Shown: positions 35,291 through 48,901 of the stretch, one piece after another | How the letters are laid out: every line of letters begins with the position of its first letter | How positions within the stretch are numbered: position 1 is the stretch's first letter | Source: Riptortus pedestris | Taxonomy: Eukaryota; Arthropoda; Insecta; Hemiptera; Alydidae | Reading direction: 5' to 3' | Assembly: GCA_019009955.1 (NCBI GenBank) | Contig: CM032230.1 | Location: forward strand, 102,146,001-102,210,000 | DNA length: 64,000 bases | Translations under genes and position numbers: made by a program | The notes under the pieces: model-generated | Seen by the model: only the letters and a program-made list of their open reading frames with translations | Database searches by the model: none | Told to the model about the DNA's origin: nothing

Positions 35291-37683
35291 TGTAGAAAAT
35301 ATGTTAAAAAATAGACTTTTTAACATTCTTAAACAAAATTCGTTTTAATTGTTGTTATGTAAGCTTGAGAGTAAGGTAGACAATTTAATATTCAAACAGT
35401 TACATAATGAGAAAATTCTATCAGGTTAACGATATTAAAACATTGGATTGGATCTTACGAAACATACCATGCAATTATTAACAGGTAATATACAACAGAC
35501 GAAACACTCATTAATGCCAATACTACAAGGAGTCGACTATTTGTACTTTTCAGTGAACAATCCGTTCCAATTTTAAGGTTTAGATTAGTAAAATGGTTTC
35601 CATATGTATTAATTTATTCCGTTCCTTTCACACGTCCTTCAGATTAACTAGTTTGGTACGAATATTATTTTCCATTAGCCTAAAACTGCTCTTCACTGGA
35701 ATGATTTGTCAACACAGTTTGAATTAAAATTTTACATGACCTTTTTAGAATTTCCTACAACTTTGAACGCTAGCACTAGGACTGTGTTTGAGAAAAATAT
35801 TCAAATTTCAATTTTTTATCTCATCCGGTTTCCGAAATACGGAGTTTTCAAAAAAGTGCCCCAAAAACCTGGGCTTTCTTATAACTGCATAAATTGTTCT
35901 AATGAGCTAGGAAGGTGAGAGTGGTATCATTTCACTCTGTTAGTCATGACCTTTCCTATGGGATGTAGCAGACTATAGATTATAGCACATACTGTTTTTG
36001 ATTGTCAAAATAAAAATTTTGATATTTATTATTTTGAAAAGTGTGTCTCGAACATTTTTCAAAACGCTCCTAGGAGTAGCTTGTACTTATGTTTAATATA
36101 TGTCAAATTTTGAGAATGGGTATAGAATTGGTTCAAAGGCATAAACTATATTAAATCTGAGCCATTTTACAAAAATGGTATCTTTATTTAGTATTTTACA
36201 CTATACAATAAGCATTTGATCTACTTATGAAGTAGAAATGTCACTTGTTGCAAGGGATTACCTTTGAGTCTTGAGTGTTAAGATTAATCAGGTCAGTTTT
36301 TTTTTGTGGTAGGCGAATGTTTGGAGCACTATACTATATCTGTTTACAGCTTTTAAACGAAAAGTTTCGAGTTTAATAAACATTTCTAGAAAGTCCCAAA
36401 GAAGAATTTTTATAATTCGGAAGGATGTTGCTGCCAAATACAAAAAAATAAATAAAACTTCTCAATTTCGAGCTATCACAAGGAGGATTATGTTCTTTTG
36501 ATCGAATGGCATTTCTAAACTATGGCTCATATGGGGTGTGATGGAACTGGTGGTGGTGGTGGAGTCAAGAGGCTAGCTGCTAAAGCAAGTGCCCTGCTGC
36601 CAGATGAAAGTCAAATCCTAACTTTAACCCAATTTTACGAATGGGCAAGGAAAAATATAAGCGGATTTTACGGTTCAATTTTATCTTATCCTTAGTATCC
36701 TTATGAGACTACGTTTAATCCAAAAAGCTTTCGGAGGAGCGGTTCGACGAGGACATAACTAACCCTATAGACCCATGGCTGGACAAGTAATTTTGAGAAA
36801 GAAGAAAGTCCAATCTTTAATTATTGAATCATGAGTGTTAAATTTGATTTTACATTTAATGTTCTACTCAAATTGGAGAGGGTAATCATTGCTGATAAAA
36901 GACTTCGGTAAACCAGGACAATTAGAAAACACTATAAGTCTGAGGTGCCAGGGTTACACGCCTAATATTCAAAGACGATGTCATATTTGTGTCATGGGGT
37001 ATGCACATCCCATTATCTATTGTGGAATCTAATTTTTTATCACTTCTCTAAATCTCCCATTCTTCCCAAATGCCCAAACCCAGCCATTAGTAAAACTTAT
37101 CTTTATTTTTACAAGAACTGTTGAATATAGTTTTTACATAAAAATCTTTCCAAACCAGAATTTTAATGATTAAGTATTATTTGAAAACTATGAAACTTCA
37201 CGAAGCGCAGTTAATTTTGAACTAATTTAACATGGGCTGCAACATAATTCAGTTATTTTTCCAGATGTCAAGAATAGACGGACTGCGCACTTGTTTACCG
37301 GATTGATTTTATTTCCACCATAAATGATCTATTTAAAGCAACTCTGCCTGAAAATTGGAAACTGGCAAATTCTGAAATTAGTTCTGTTTACCTGAGCCTT
37401 TCATCTCCCACTGAGACTTATCAACATTTATCTTTTCCAACAGTTCTTGATCTGAATGCATCAATAATCCACTACCCCATGCTGTCTTATATACTTTTCC
37501 TACGAGAACGTTGCTTTGCTCCATTATAAATTTTCTAAATATAAGCAATTTTTGTCTTTTTCGTTGCTTTTATTTACTGAAATGCCATGGCTTTATCTCT
37601 CGACAAATTAGAATAACCACACCACTCAAACAAATAACATTGCAACCTCATTAAAAATTCTAGAAAAATAATTTATGAATAAT
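35291..37683. other. No gene recognised
   Basis: AT-rich with one 70-codon frame (35706-35918) lacking any recognisable domain. The text near 35820-36130 has the look of an old non-coding repeat, but no ends were found. Confidence 0.4.
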
Positions 37684-38085
37684 TTTCAACAACTTCAGAA
37701 AACCTCCACTTCTACTCATCTCAGGTTAACATATCATTAGGGCAATAAATCATGAAACGTATTATTTCAAGCTTAAATATCAAATATTGTACATTTTCTG
37801 TGTGAGATGCAATGGTGTTAAAGTTAACATCATTAATTAAGGTTTTCATTCTTGACTACATAATGTTTGATACCATTGATTACCATACCCGATAATTTAT
37901 CATTCCTAGGAAAACATAAAATTATATATGGAAAATGGATAAAATCTGTCTAGGAAGAGGGGGAGTGTGAAAATCGGAAATCCAAAATATCTTCGCTATT
38001 ATAAGTTCGATTGGGAAATGGTTTAATACCAATATCGTTTAATGTTTTTATAAATATTGTTTATAAACTTATTTTCTAGGGCGAA
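37684..38085 (+). mobile_element. Two HINE-like fragments in shuffled order
   Basis: The first piece (about 37684-37816) matches the CTTCAGTAAACCTCCACTTC part that normally follows the core. The second (about 37940-38085) matches the GGGGGAG..CTTCGCTATTA core. The order is reversed relative to intact copies, so these are two separate decayed fragments. Confidence 0.5.
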
Positions 38086-38642
38086 TACATAATACCCTTC
38101 TGTTTGTATTTTTTTTGGTCCACCCTTAGGAACTTAATTTCAAATTCCTGTTTTCAAAGGCTTCTTGCTATAGGGATGAAAAGAAGACGTGAACAAATAA
38201 AGTCTTAAAAATAATATATCATCTGGTCATGATGGTTGTTCTTCGGTACTACAGACACATGCAGGGTATGCCACTATGGTAAGATACTTACCTCGTTGCT
38301 ATGGGTAATCTGGACGAACGAAAAAATGCTTTGCAATGAAGTTTTTACCCAGGTCTTTCGACAACAAAAGAGCCCTGTACCAAATATTTGGAGCTGTCAA
38401 AGACTAGCAGAGGGTCACTGCAGAAGCCCTTCTTCCAAATGTCTGGTTAGATATTTGAATTTATATATTTTTATTGAATATTAATTTCAGCTGAAAGTTT
38501 AGTTAAGCAAATACAGATATTAATTATATGGAAAACAGTAACAAGAAAAAAATAAGCACTACTATTAAAACAGGACAAACTAAGAACGCATAACCCAAAC
38601 CGCAACAAAAGAAACAATAATTAACACGATCAACAAATAAAA

Positions 38643-39114
38643 GTCCGTCACGCAGGGGCTGCGTAAACTAAGCAGATTTCCCACGTGAAGTTTTACAATA
38701 GAGTAATCTGCCTAATAACAGCTGTAGTAGTAAGTAACCTCTAAACCTATTCACGAGGGACTAATAGTTACAGAAACGGCCACCAGAGCTCTCGGCGGAA
38801 AGGCCGAACATAGCCGACCACACGCAGAATACAAATGCAAATATCTCGGTTAATATTCAAGATACAGAATAAATGTATAAAACAATATTTTTAGTAAATT
38901 CAATTTGCAATAAGATTCATTCTATACAATTTTTCAATCCGACGCATAATAACGGAGATATTTCGACTTTTTGAAAATCCTCCCCTCTAAACCCCCCCTC
39001 CCACTGGTCCGATTTCAGCCATTAACGAACTAGATCTTTCTTTTTACATAAAACGATTAAATTCAGAGTTTGGTAACGATCGAACAAAAATTGCGACCGC
39101 TAGAGCGGTAACAG

Positions 39115-39152
<38 letters not shown>

Positions 39153-39293
39153 TATATATATATACATACAGTTTTGAACGGACTTCATTTTCGTCATCTA
39201 CTAGGTAGGATCGATGGACATTTGAAGAAAAATGTCGAAAATTCCGTCATGAGTACAACCTCAATAGCTGATTTCCCTGAAGGGAAATCTGCT
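38643..39293 (-). mobile_element. HINE-like element, full length
   Basis: Plus strand begins GTCCGTCACGCAGGGGCTGC with subterminal AGCAGATTTCCCACGTGAAG and ends with the palindromic 5' terminus (GATTTCCCTGAAGGGAAATC) at 39293. The TA tract spans 39119-39163. The variable block lies at about 38735-38835 and closely resembles that of the copy at 9.1-9.8 kb. Confidence 0.87.
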
Positions 39294-39336
39294 AAAAACA
39301 ACATTAAAAAAACAAAAACAAATTAGAATTAGTCTG

Positions 39337-39553
39337 GATGTATACAGTAGGCCTGTTATCCTCTACAATACGTTTTATTTTGACTGAGTGTACTTTCAGA
39401 GCAACAGCTCCATCTTCAGTGCCTTATTTTGAAGAGCGTTAGAGAGAACTTGCTTGTACAACGGCTGACGGGCGACTGCCGCTATTGCTATGAAAGTGCA
39501 CTCTGTCAAAATAAAACGTATCGTAGAGGAAAACAGGCCTACTGAGTACATCG
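39337..39553. mobile_element. Hairpin MITE with long inverted repeats
   Basis: The left arm (39337-39404) and right arm (about 39485-39552) are inverted copies over roughly 65 bp. CAGTAGGCCTGTT, CCTCTAC and TACGTTTTATTTTGAC occur in both, with a handful of mismatches (TTATCC/TTTTCC, ACAATAC/ACGATAC, TGTAC/TGCAC). An 80-bp spacer separates them. There is no ORF. Long arms with a small spacer are typical of foldback-type MITEs. No unambiguous TSD was found because the inverted similarity extends outward through GATGTA. Confidence 0.8.
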
Positions 39554-39559
39554 AGAAAA

Positions 39560-42100
39560 TTATATGAGTCCAAATTTTAAAATTAAATCTATTTAAACAA
39601 ATAAATAAAAATAATTGTCTACATAAATTAATTTATTAGCTTAAAATTTCTCAAATTTTTGAGTTTTGTAAGTAGTTCGAAGTTATTTTTTTAATGAAAG
39701 TATTGATATTTGTCCTGGTAGCCACACCAATATTATGTTATTATGATGATTATGAATGTGTTCAAAAATGTTTTTTATATTGGGATCAGTTGCAATGCGT
39801 TGAAGCAAGGTTTATCAAGAGCTTTATATTTTAAATTGATAATTCTCGTTCTTTATTTCAATGGAGGCACTCCAGCATTATTTCATAAGTATAAGAAATC
39901 TGTGTGTAGCATCCAATGGATGGAGCACACAACATTTAAATAAATTCCCACGTTAGAGGGATACTCTGCGTGGAAAACAGGAAAGTATAAGAAATCAAAG
40001 TATTTATGTAAATTATTTAAAACTGGTAAAACTGTGAATATTCTTGTTTTTGGAAATTTGCAGAATCAAATGAAAGTGAGATTTAATTAGTTGAATTACC
40101 AAAAAAATTGTAATGGATTTATACCAAATTTTATAATATTAAAATTGATTGTAGCTGACTACAAGTATGGGACCAGATAAGCAAATTTATAGGTAGTTGG
40201 TATACGGCGTGGAATCATATGGTAGGAGGTTGGCCGAGCTCCAGGGGCGAGACCCTGGTTGACGGATTTGGCTACTAATGAATCGCCTTCACCCTTTTCT
40301 TATGACGGTACTGCGTATTACTTCGTAGTACTGTAATGCCGGCCAGAGGAACACACGTCTTTAAACCATTCATTATTGGCTAATTGAATGGAGGTGACTA
40401 AGATACCGTCTTTGAGATCAATAAACACTGCCAATAAATAAATTATAACAAGAAAATGTAGTAATTTCCTTCGACAGAACATTAGCTCAGCAAGTTGAAT
40501 GTTTCAGTTGCGCTATTATATTGGAATAAAAGCTTTGCTTATATATTGCTTTTGAATTAGAGTTTGCCCAGGGTAGCCTCAAAAATGACCTCTTGATCAG
40601 TGGAGTTTTTATAATCAGTGGAATTGTGTTAATCAGTGGAACAACAATGTTTCTGAGGGGTTAACTTTCATGAGAGATGAATGAAAATAATAAAATTATA
40701 CACACAGTTAAATTATTTAATAATTTTTTTTTCGGTTATTACTTTGGTTTTGCCTCGGAAATTGTTTGCATTGCATGTATTGGTATTTGTATGGCCTGGC
40801 ATCTATGAATAGTTGGACTGCACGGGCGGCAGTTTATCTTTAAAGTCTGAGCCAGTAATTACCTGCAATTTTTATTCAATACGTTTACGTGGAAGACGAG
40901 TATTAAAAAAGTTTGTTTTTGTTGTGTTTTCATTCTTCCATAAATCTAAACTCTTGCTCAAAGAGAATTTCACTTTTATCTTTATATCACTAAGTTTTGA
41001 AGTATTCCTTGCATTAGGGTTCTACCTAAGGGGAAAATAATGCAAAAATATGAGATAACGCCATCTGTGAATCATTCCAGAATTCGATGAATCCGCTTGA
41101 TTTAAACGTCCTTCTGTTGTGAACTTTTTTTTGTTGACCCAGCTTCTCTAAATTAAATTATATTCTGTATTAGGTGTATAATGAAAGAGTGTGCCGTTTC
41201 TGGCTCCCAGTTTTTTTGGAGTATTTGTTGGTGGATGTATGTTGATTTTGACGGGATTTCTCTCATCTGAAATATTCTGGGTCGCATAAGACATTTTCAT
41301 TGTACGCATTCCCTGTTATTAAAACATATCTCCTACCCTACTGAAATAATAGTTATTTGTCAATATTGTTCACATTCATTAGTATTAACTGTGTGGAAAC
41401 ATCCATCACAATTGAGAGCCGTTCGAGATCATACATTTGAATACATCTTGAATTGGCTCAGCAATTATTTGAATAGTTTGCCAGACAGGTTGTCTGTCAT
41501 GGTTCGTTTAGTGATTTTATTATGCCAAATGTCATTTGGATATCAGATCTATCTTACTCTTCAACTGTAAATCCTACCAGGTCCCGACCTAGGCCATTGG
41601 AATGAGCTCTGGAGATTATTTTTTCCTCATTCAAATGCATTTTCCTTCTTCAGTCTAATCTACCCTTATCGCCAATTCTTACTTCCTTACACAAAAGAAG
41701 TTACTTCGCTCTCGTACAAACAGAAAGTCACTTTCATTTTGTATACTTAACAACGTAAGTCTCTGCATATCTCTTGAAAAAAATTTTTATTGTACTTATA
41801 TATGAAGCGTGGGGAGTAAGTTAGAAGGAACAGCATTTATATACTTTTAAACACACTTTATTATGTAATTCTAAATATTTGTTAAGCTTATAAAATTAAA
41901 TTACATAAATATTTTTGTCTGATAAAAATAACATGGTTCCAAATGTCTCTGCAGACCATATTTTTTCTAAACTTATTTATTAAGTATCAATTTATGAAAG
42001 TGTAAAAAATCTCCAGGGGCTGAAGTTGGGGAGGTTCGCCCCGAAAACACTCTGCAGTTAATAAATAATTTTTGTGAATGGAGATGGTCGCCATTCTTAT
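39560..42100. other. No gene recognised; one possible repeat
   Basis: AT-rich. The stretch 40200-40440 is locally GC-richer and ends in AATAAATAAATTATAA. It contains TTGGCCGAGCTCC, weakly like a tRNA box A, and might be another SINE, but the box spacing is wrong. The open frame 40813-41040 has no recognised domain. Confidence 0.4.
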
Positions 42101-42109
42101 CCTTCCGTT

Positions 42110-43240
42110 GATGATGGACCTCCACCAGCTTGTCTAAAACCCCAGTATCAATGTTTAATTCAATATCTTGTAGAACCTCCTTTGTTTTTAAATACCTCCT
42201 GTTATCTATTTGGCATTTTATAGACTAGCTTTCATTAAGTCATGAGTATTATTTCCCCCATTCTTCTTGGAGTAATATTTTTAAGCGTTCTTTATTATTT
42301 ATTTTAAATTTTCCTTTTTGTGACCTTATCCCATAGGTGCTCTATTGGTTTAGCGTCTGGGGACGTGTCTTGATTTGTCATGACCCATTCTAGAGTAACC
42401 ACTCTTGAACCCTTCGCAATGTATTTTTCTGGATCTTTGTTATCTATGTAATCTTTGGGGATTGAACTTTTCTGCAAATTAGATTTAAAAATAATTGTAT
42501 AAACGCGTCGGTCCATTATTTCATCAATAATTTGCGAATACCCAGTTCCAGCAGCACACAATCACTGTCATATTGAAGGACTCCTCAATGTTTTTCACTA
42601 TAATAATTAGGTTTTCGCACTAGAACTCCTTCGTGTTTTCCCCATACCCCCCCCCCCCCGAGAATGTTTACTTAAACGTTTACGAATGAAATTGATCTCG
42701 TCTGAAGATAACAAACATTCCTAGAACGATAATGCTTTATTTTTATGCTCTTTAGCAAATTGAAATGAGTTTTCTTGTTTTTGTTCCTAATTAATGGTTA
42801 ACGACCATTATAGCGAGACGTTTTTATTATTCTCTTAATAGTGGGGATACGTCAATGTGGTAATCAGCTTCCACTGTTCCTGCTAATTTTGAAGAGTTGG
42901 TGTGGGCTTCCTCACCATATGATTTCCTCTTATTTCCCTTTGTGATGTGCCTGAATCAGACGACGGCCAGAATATCTATATCTATTTTCCATAGAGCCCA
43001 ATTCTTTACGTCCTTTTGGATGTCCCTCACCAGGGAATTACCCTTGTTGATAATTTGTACTATTTTAAGGTACGAGAGGCTCTGTCTTCTAAAATTTACA
43101 ATATGTTCTTGGATTGCAGTTGTAACTTCCATTTTCAAAGTATTTTTAACTGATTGGGCTCTGTCTTGTGATGACTGCAACGGTGCATACATTGCATTAC
43201 CTTTTTTATAAATATGTGCAGACATTTTGGGCTTCATCAT
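42110..43240 (-). pseudogene. Tc1-like transposase relic
   Basis: On the minus strand, an N-terminal part (SYLKIVQIINKGNSLVRDI) resembles the helix-turn-helix of Tc1 transposases. Frames with several stops follow. The C-terminal part reads IDEIMDRRVYTIIFKSNLQK and DAKPIEHLWDKVTKRK, matching the region around the last catalytic acidic residue (PDLNPIEHLWD in active relatives). The order and spacing (about 1.1 kb) fit a full-length but dead gene. Terminal inverted repeats were not recognised. Confidence 0.65.
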
Positions 43241-43515
43241 TGTGATGCTTAGTTATTTTTCAAAAGAAATTGTATAAGCGAATAAATGGTATTATATTTA
43301 ACCCTTGCTTATTACAGTTCATTAAAATACGCGTGGTTTTTATTTCCAATATCCTGCTTGTACGCCTTCTTTAGTTCAATGGAAAAAATTGTGTAGAGGT
43401 ATCCAGGAACATTTGCAAGTAAATGCATTTTAAGTCACAACTCCTCTATATTCTCTTGTGATATATACACAATGTCTTGTTACACATCTTTCCAAGCAGC
43501 TTACAATCCACTTTG

Positions 43516-44123
43516 AAGGAGGTGTTCCTTAAGGAAAAACAGGTATTGAGGTTGTACTCCTGATGAAATTTTCTTTAAATGTCCATCGATCCTACCTAGT
43601 AGATGACGAAAATGAGGTCCTTCCAAAATTATATATATATATTTGTAAATTTGTCTGTTACAGCACTAGTGCAATTTTTCTTTAATCTCCACCAAGCTCA
43701 ACATATAATCGTTTTATGTAAAAAGAAAGATTTATGTTCGTTAATGCCTGAAATTCGACAAGTGGGGGGAGGGGATTAGAGGCGAAAATTCTTAATTCTT
43801 AATTTTTCCGTTATGCGTGGGATCGAAAAAGTTTATAGACTCAATCTTATTGCAAATTTAATGTTCTATAAATTTTGTTATGTGCGTTTCTTCACTATCT
43901 TGATTATTGACCTAGATATTTGAATTTTTTAGTTTTTGGCCTTTTGTAAACCCTCACTCCAACTCTTTCCATATTAACAATAAGCTATTATACTATGAAG
44001 CACTGCATTTGAAGCCTAAATTCATAATATTGTTCTTATTGAACTTTTAATTTTTGAGATAATTGTAAATAAATGACGCACGTGGGAAGTCTGTTTAGTT
44101 AACGCAGCCCCTGCGTGACGGGC
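43516..44123 (+). mobile_element. HINE-like element, long 3' subtype, little TA
   Basis: Degraded 5' end (GTTCCTTAAGGAAAAACAGG), then GATGACGAAAATGAGGTCC. The TA tract is very short (about 43630-43641). The core is followed by TTTAGTTTTTGGCCTT..GTAAACCC and ends GTGGGAAGTCTG, hairpin ACGCAGCCCCTGCGT, GACGGGC at 44123. The TTTTTAGTTTTTGGCC block is uninterrupted here and serves as the empty-site reference for the nested insertion at 5152. Confidence 0.82.
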
Positions 44124-45859
44124 TTTTTTATTTTTGGTAGAGGATTGAACACCAATGGTTTTCTCTATTTTTTTTCGCGGATGTCGAATCTCAAGTTAAT
44201 TTTGATGGATGGAGAAAATGTGGTTACTAACATAAGCTTCCTGTAATAAACCAAGTTTTAGGCAGCAATTCGAACTATAGCCGCTTCGGGACGAAGAGAA
44301 ATGGGAGTATAGAGAAGACAGTGAAATAAAGAATCATGCATAGTACTGAGAGGGTATTTTATCATGCGTGATAAAAAAATGTACTACCGCTTTTTTGTAT
44401 TAGTTATTTCGATTAAGATGGATTACTAAACCATTCATGTGACTCATTAGATTTTAACGTCCTGCTTATGCAGAATAGAGGAAATAGAGAATAGAACGAG
44501 AGATGATATCTGGTGACTCTCCAGCACTTCGCGATCGTGCTTAGTTTATTCAGCATCTCTGTGATGTACTTTTATGTCACATTGGAGTATGTATTTGAAT
44601 TATTTTGAATAGCCCAAAGAAGATTTAAAGTGAATAAAATTATAACCACTTTAACCACAACGTCAAATGAAACAGTTTCATTAGTTACTAAACAGTACTT
44701 CGTGACAAATTCTCATGGCAGATTATTAATGTATGCCAGCTGAGAGAGCGGATGTTGGATCATAGTAACACTGACAAGAATTAAAAATAGATTGTCAGTA
44801 GGACGAACGTTTTTCTCCCAAGCCCTGTTTTGCCCCTAAGTGAAGGATATTAATTATTAAATCACCTTGTTCAACACAAAATTATATATTTTTTGTGATT
44901 TCTTTCGAAATTAGAATAAAATAAATTAGGGTTACAAAATATGAATTCTCAGTTCATAAAAATCTGATAGATGTATATAACGAATTTATTGTTTTAATAA
45001 TATCGTGAGTAATGTAAAGTTCGTTTTTATGTAATTATTACAATTTTTTTTACAGTGAATCGTAGAGCTCATACATTCAGAGACCATGACTGAATCTAGG
45101 ACAGTTTAAATTTAAACGTACTCACAATTATGTTTATCGAGCATTGGAATAATAATAACCATTCTTTAAAATGTTTATTTTTTCCACAGTCAAAAGAATT
45201 ATATTTGCATTTATGGCTACACAACGAATACCGAATAATTAATATATTAAATAGCATTGCCCGGGTTATTTTTATAGACTAACTAAAGTGTGTCTACTGC
45301 ATTCTTTGCAAGACTTTCCGCATCACAATAAGTTCGTGTTTCTTCTTGTCTCAGTACCAACATATATGTAATGACTTTAGAGCTTTCTGGAGGTAATATA
45401 GAGAATAAACGTAAAGCTTCTCTTATTTCATTTGCTTCTTATTATTCTAAACAGTGAAGAGGCATTAAACATATTTATGGTTTTTTTCTATATAAGAAGC
45501 AATAAATATTTAATACCCTCTGCCATTAAAATATTACCTGCCCAAGGACCAACTTGTTTCAAATGAAAATTTCGAGTAGTTCTGAAAATAAAATGTTTTT
45601 GTTTTCTGATTATAAGTAATTATCATGAAAAATGGCATTTATATCCGTTATTTTATTGATATTGACAAAGCATTTTAGTGTTGAATTTTATTTATGCGTG
45701 TACTTAATTTGTGTGAAGTTAAATGATAAAATTGTAAATAACTAAAATTATATTGAATAGCAAAATAAACAACGTTTGTTATATGAATATTTTTCTCCAT
45801 TCTGGTTCATCTAAATGAATATTAATAAAGCCAATAGTCTACGTTGAGCTCCCCGGATT
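44124..45859. other. No gene recognised; one 3'-end scrap
   Basis: AT-rich. Positions 44527-44575 (GTGCTTAGTTTATTCAGCAT, then GTGATGTACTTTT) resemble a decayed HINE-like 3' terminus. Nothing else was recognised. Confidence 0.4.
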
Positions 45860-46870
45860 TAAAGTTCAAAGTTTGTCTTGGGTTATTGATTTTTTTTATT
45901 TGTTATATATTTAGAAATGCACATGTCAAAAGTATCTCTACATATTAGAAATAAAACGCTTCTGCCTTTATTTGCCAAAATTTGGATTTTTAAGAAAAAA
46001 CATTTACGCATGCTGTTCCTAGGGCAATTTATGTTATCAAAAATGTTGCACATAAACTTTGTCACCAGTAATGCAATTTTGGTTTGCCGCCTTCAACGCT
46101 TATAGCCATCTACTCGACTAGATCGAAATGATCCAGATGCAATCCTAAGGTCTGTGTCCTGAATATCATCTAATAGTCTTAATGGGGTTTGGCAGGCCGT
46201 TGAATGTGCTACAGATCCATAGTTCAATAATGATCAAAAGACTGATAAAGTGTTAGCACGGTAAAAGACGTTTGTCTGCCCTCCCCCTCCTCCCATTTGG
46301 TGTTAAAAGGTAACTGCGGTTGCGGTAACCATGTTAATTTTTTGTCAAAGATTAGTCCTAAAAATATTAGATCAATAACCGTGTTTAATAATATATTGTA
46401 TAGGATTAAGTCCAATTCCTATTTGATTATTACTTTTTCTTGTAAATACAATGCTCTTAGTTGTTTAGGTTTAAAATTTAAAACCTGCTTTGCAACTCAA
46501 TATTTATAGTAAGAACTGTTTCAGCAGTATGAAATTGCGTTGGTGAGGTATATATGAACAGATCATCAGCATTCTGACAGTAACATACATCCTTAGGATG
46601 CAATTTATTACAGAGACCATAGCAATATTGAACAATGCTGTTCTCAAAACACTTCCTTGAGGGTTTCCATTTTTTTTGCAAAAATACATTTCATAGAGCA
46701 TGTAAATTTTCGGAAGAAAGGATAGTCAAAATGAAAGTGTAGCATGAAAGAAGCCAAAAAATATTTCATTAAGTTTGATGTCTACATGAGCCTCATATTT
46801 ATTGTTTGAAACGTAACTGCTTACAAGAGTCATTTACTCTGTACTACAAATCCCTGAAGGGTTTGCTAAA
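45860..46870 (-). pseudogene. I-like LINE RT relic
   Basis: Minus-strand frames show, in order, NGNPQGSVLRTALFNIA (RT motif B region), QNADDLFIYTS (equivalent of Y-A-D-D, with N for Y/F), FLGLIFDKKLTW, and NYGSVAHSTACQTPLRLLDD followed by GSFRSSRVDGY. The last block matches the LDYG..VYGSA...LD.IH..GLR...GAFRTSPV region of I/Ingi-type ORF2. At least three frameshifts break the frame, so this is an old fragment. Sequence upstream to about 47100 may belong to it. Confidence 0.65.
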
Positions 46871-47368
46871 GTTATTGAAATATGTTTAGATTTTTTTTTA
46901 TTTCATCAATAATACGAGACTTTAAGCCTCGATTAAGCAGATCTATTGTTTCATTTTGTATATTTTTCAAGAGAGATAGTGAGCTTTGGTCTATTCATTT
47001 TTAAGAGCTCTACGGACGTGCTCTTCCATAATGGGATCAGATTCAGATATAAACTCTACTATTTTTAAGAAATCACCGTTATTTTACTCAGACCACTTTT
47101 CATTTGTGCCTTGAAAAGCAATATACTTCTCTGAGAATATTGCATTAGCTCACGAAAATGCATAGAGTTGCTTATTACCTCTAATTACAAAAAAGGTAAT
47201 TCAACATTACACAATAGCATTATTCTTAATGGTGAGTAGGTATTGGTAAAAAGTGGATCTCAAGTACATCTGTAATCCGCTAAAACAGGTTTCATAATAA
47301 TATATTTGAATATTTGAACTGAATAAAATACATTTTTAACTCTTATGCTGAAATACTTATTATAATGA

Positions 47369-47433
<65 letters not shown>

Positions 47434-48552
47434 CACCCTTTTTGTTACGTTCACAAGATACGAAAGACTTTTTTAGCGCATAAATATTTTTCATGTGGTT
47501 AACAGAATATAATTTTGTGGCTATATTAATTGTGGTTTTACATTCTTCAAATCAATGATAATTTTAATTTTTTAATACATTATTTGAATTTAGTTTACAC
47601 AGTTTAATTTGACTACGGGCGTGCCGTTTTCAGTACCTCTGAAGTAAAGCAAAGACTAAGCCATGGAGATTACAAAAGAAAATACGAAACCATCAAGTGA
47701 TGATGATGCTGAAACAAATATTTTAAATCGATCTCTTTATATCATTCTCAAGTAATGGCATAATAAATTAATATTTTCATCATTTTACTTACAACAAAAG
47801 TAAGGTCCATTAAAATATATATAAATATTGAAAGGATTTTTTGTTGATTGTTGTCATGCTCGGAATGTAAATGACAGACAAAATTGCGTTAATGGCTGAA
47901 ATGGAGAAGGAAGAACTGAGACTTGAAGAAAGGGAGTATTATGAGTCGGATCATTATGTCATACGAAGAGAACAGGTGGTTAAACTCTTTATTTTACGCA
48001 GTATCCGCGTGACCAAATTTTTTACAACCACACTTATCAATCGAGTTTCATCTTTACGAAGAAAGTAAGCTTATTAAAGAAAAGTACACACATGACATGT
48101 CTATTATCTTGATATTTTAGTCGAAATTACAAACAGTATCTCTTCCTTCTTTTTTATAGTTGATGAATGCCACAATAACAAATTATTCACAGGCGATGAA
48201 CTATCTTATCCAGCTGTGTGGCTGTTCGTGTAAAGTAACCCCTTTTGGTATAATTATGTAGTCAAACAGGTCTTTCCATTTGCGTTATTACCTTGCCTTA
48301 ATCAATTAGGCCTAGTGTTTTTAGTAATATCCGGCGTGTAGACGCACTTTACTCACCAAAACTGAACTAGGTTCGTTAGCGCAGCATTTCATGAAGGGAG
48401 GAGTATGTATAGCAATCATATAATTACTCTAGCCAGTGTTCATTCAACCTACTTGTCTTGATTTAGAACATTTCGCAGTTAACCCCATTAGTCCAGACTA
48501 ATACCCTAGTATAAGGTACACTTTTAGAATATATCTCTTTTAATTCCCTTTT
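46871..48552. other. No host gene recognised; TA tract and 3' scrap
   Basis: Includes a long (TA)n tract (47374-47431). A weak HINE-like 3' end lies near 47970-48020 (TTTTACGCAGTATCCGCGTG). The open frame 47871-48068 over that scrap is not supported as a gene. Confidence 0.4.
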
Positions 48553-48837
48553 GGCAGATATTAATTAAGGGTAATCAGCTATTGAGGTGGTACTATGGAC
48601 ACGATTTCCGAACATTTTCTTTAGATCTCCATCGAACCTGCCTAAGGAGAAAGCAAAATAAGGTCCGTTGAGACTATATATCATATAAACCCTCTCGTTG
48701 ATAAAGGTACGTCCTCCAAATGTTTTTTCGTACATTTTTCTTTGACTCTAGTTTTACCTGAGTTAGTTTTATTTAAGCATTTTCAAACTTCAGTAAACAC
48801 CATTCGTACCTCACTCATACGATTTGTATTTCAGGCC

Positions 48838-48901
<64 letters not shown>

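Noticed and set aside
42897..43211. 104-codon plus-strand frame
   Set aside because: It lies opposite the Tc1-like relic and has no recognised domain.
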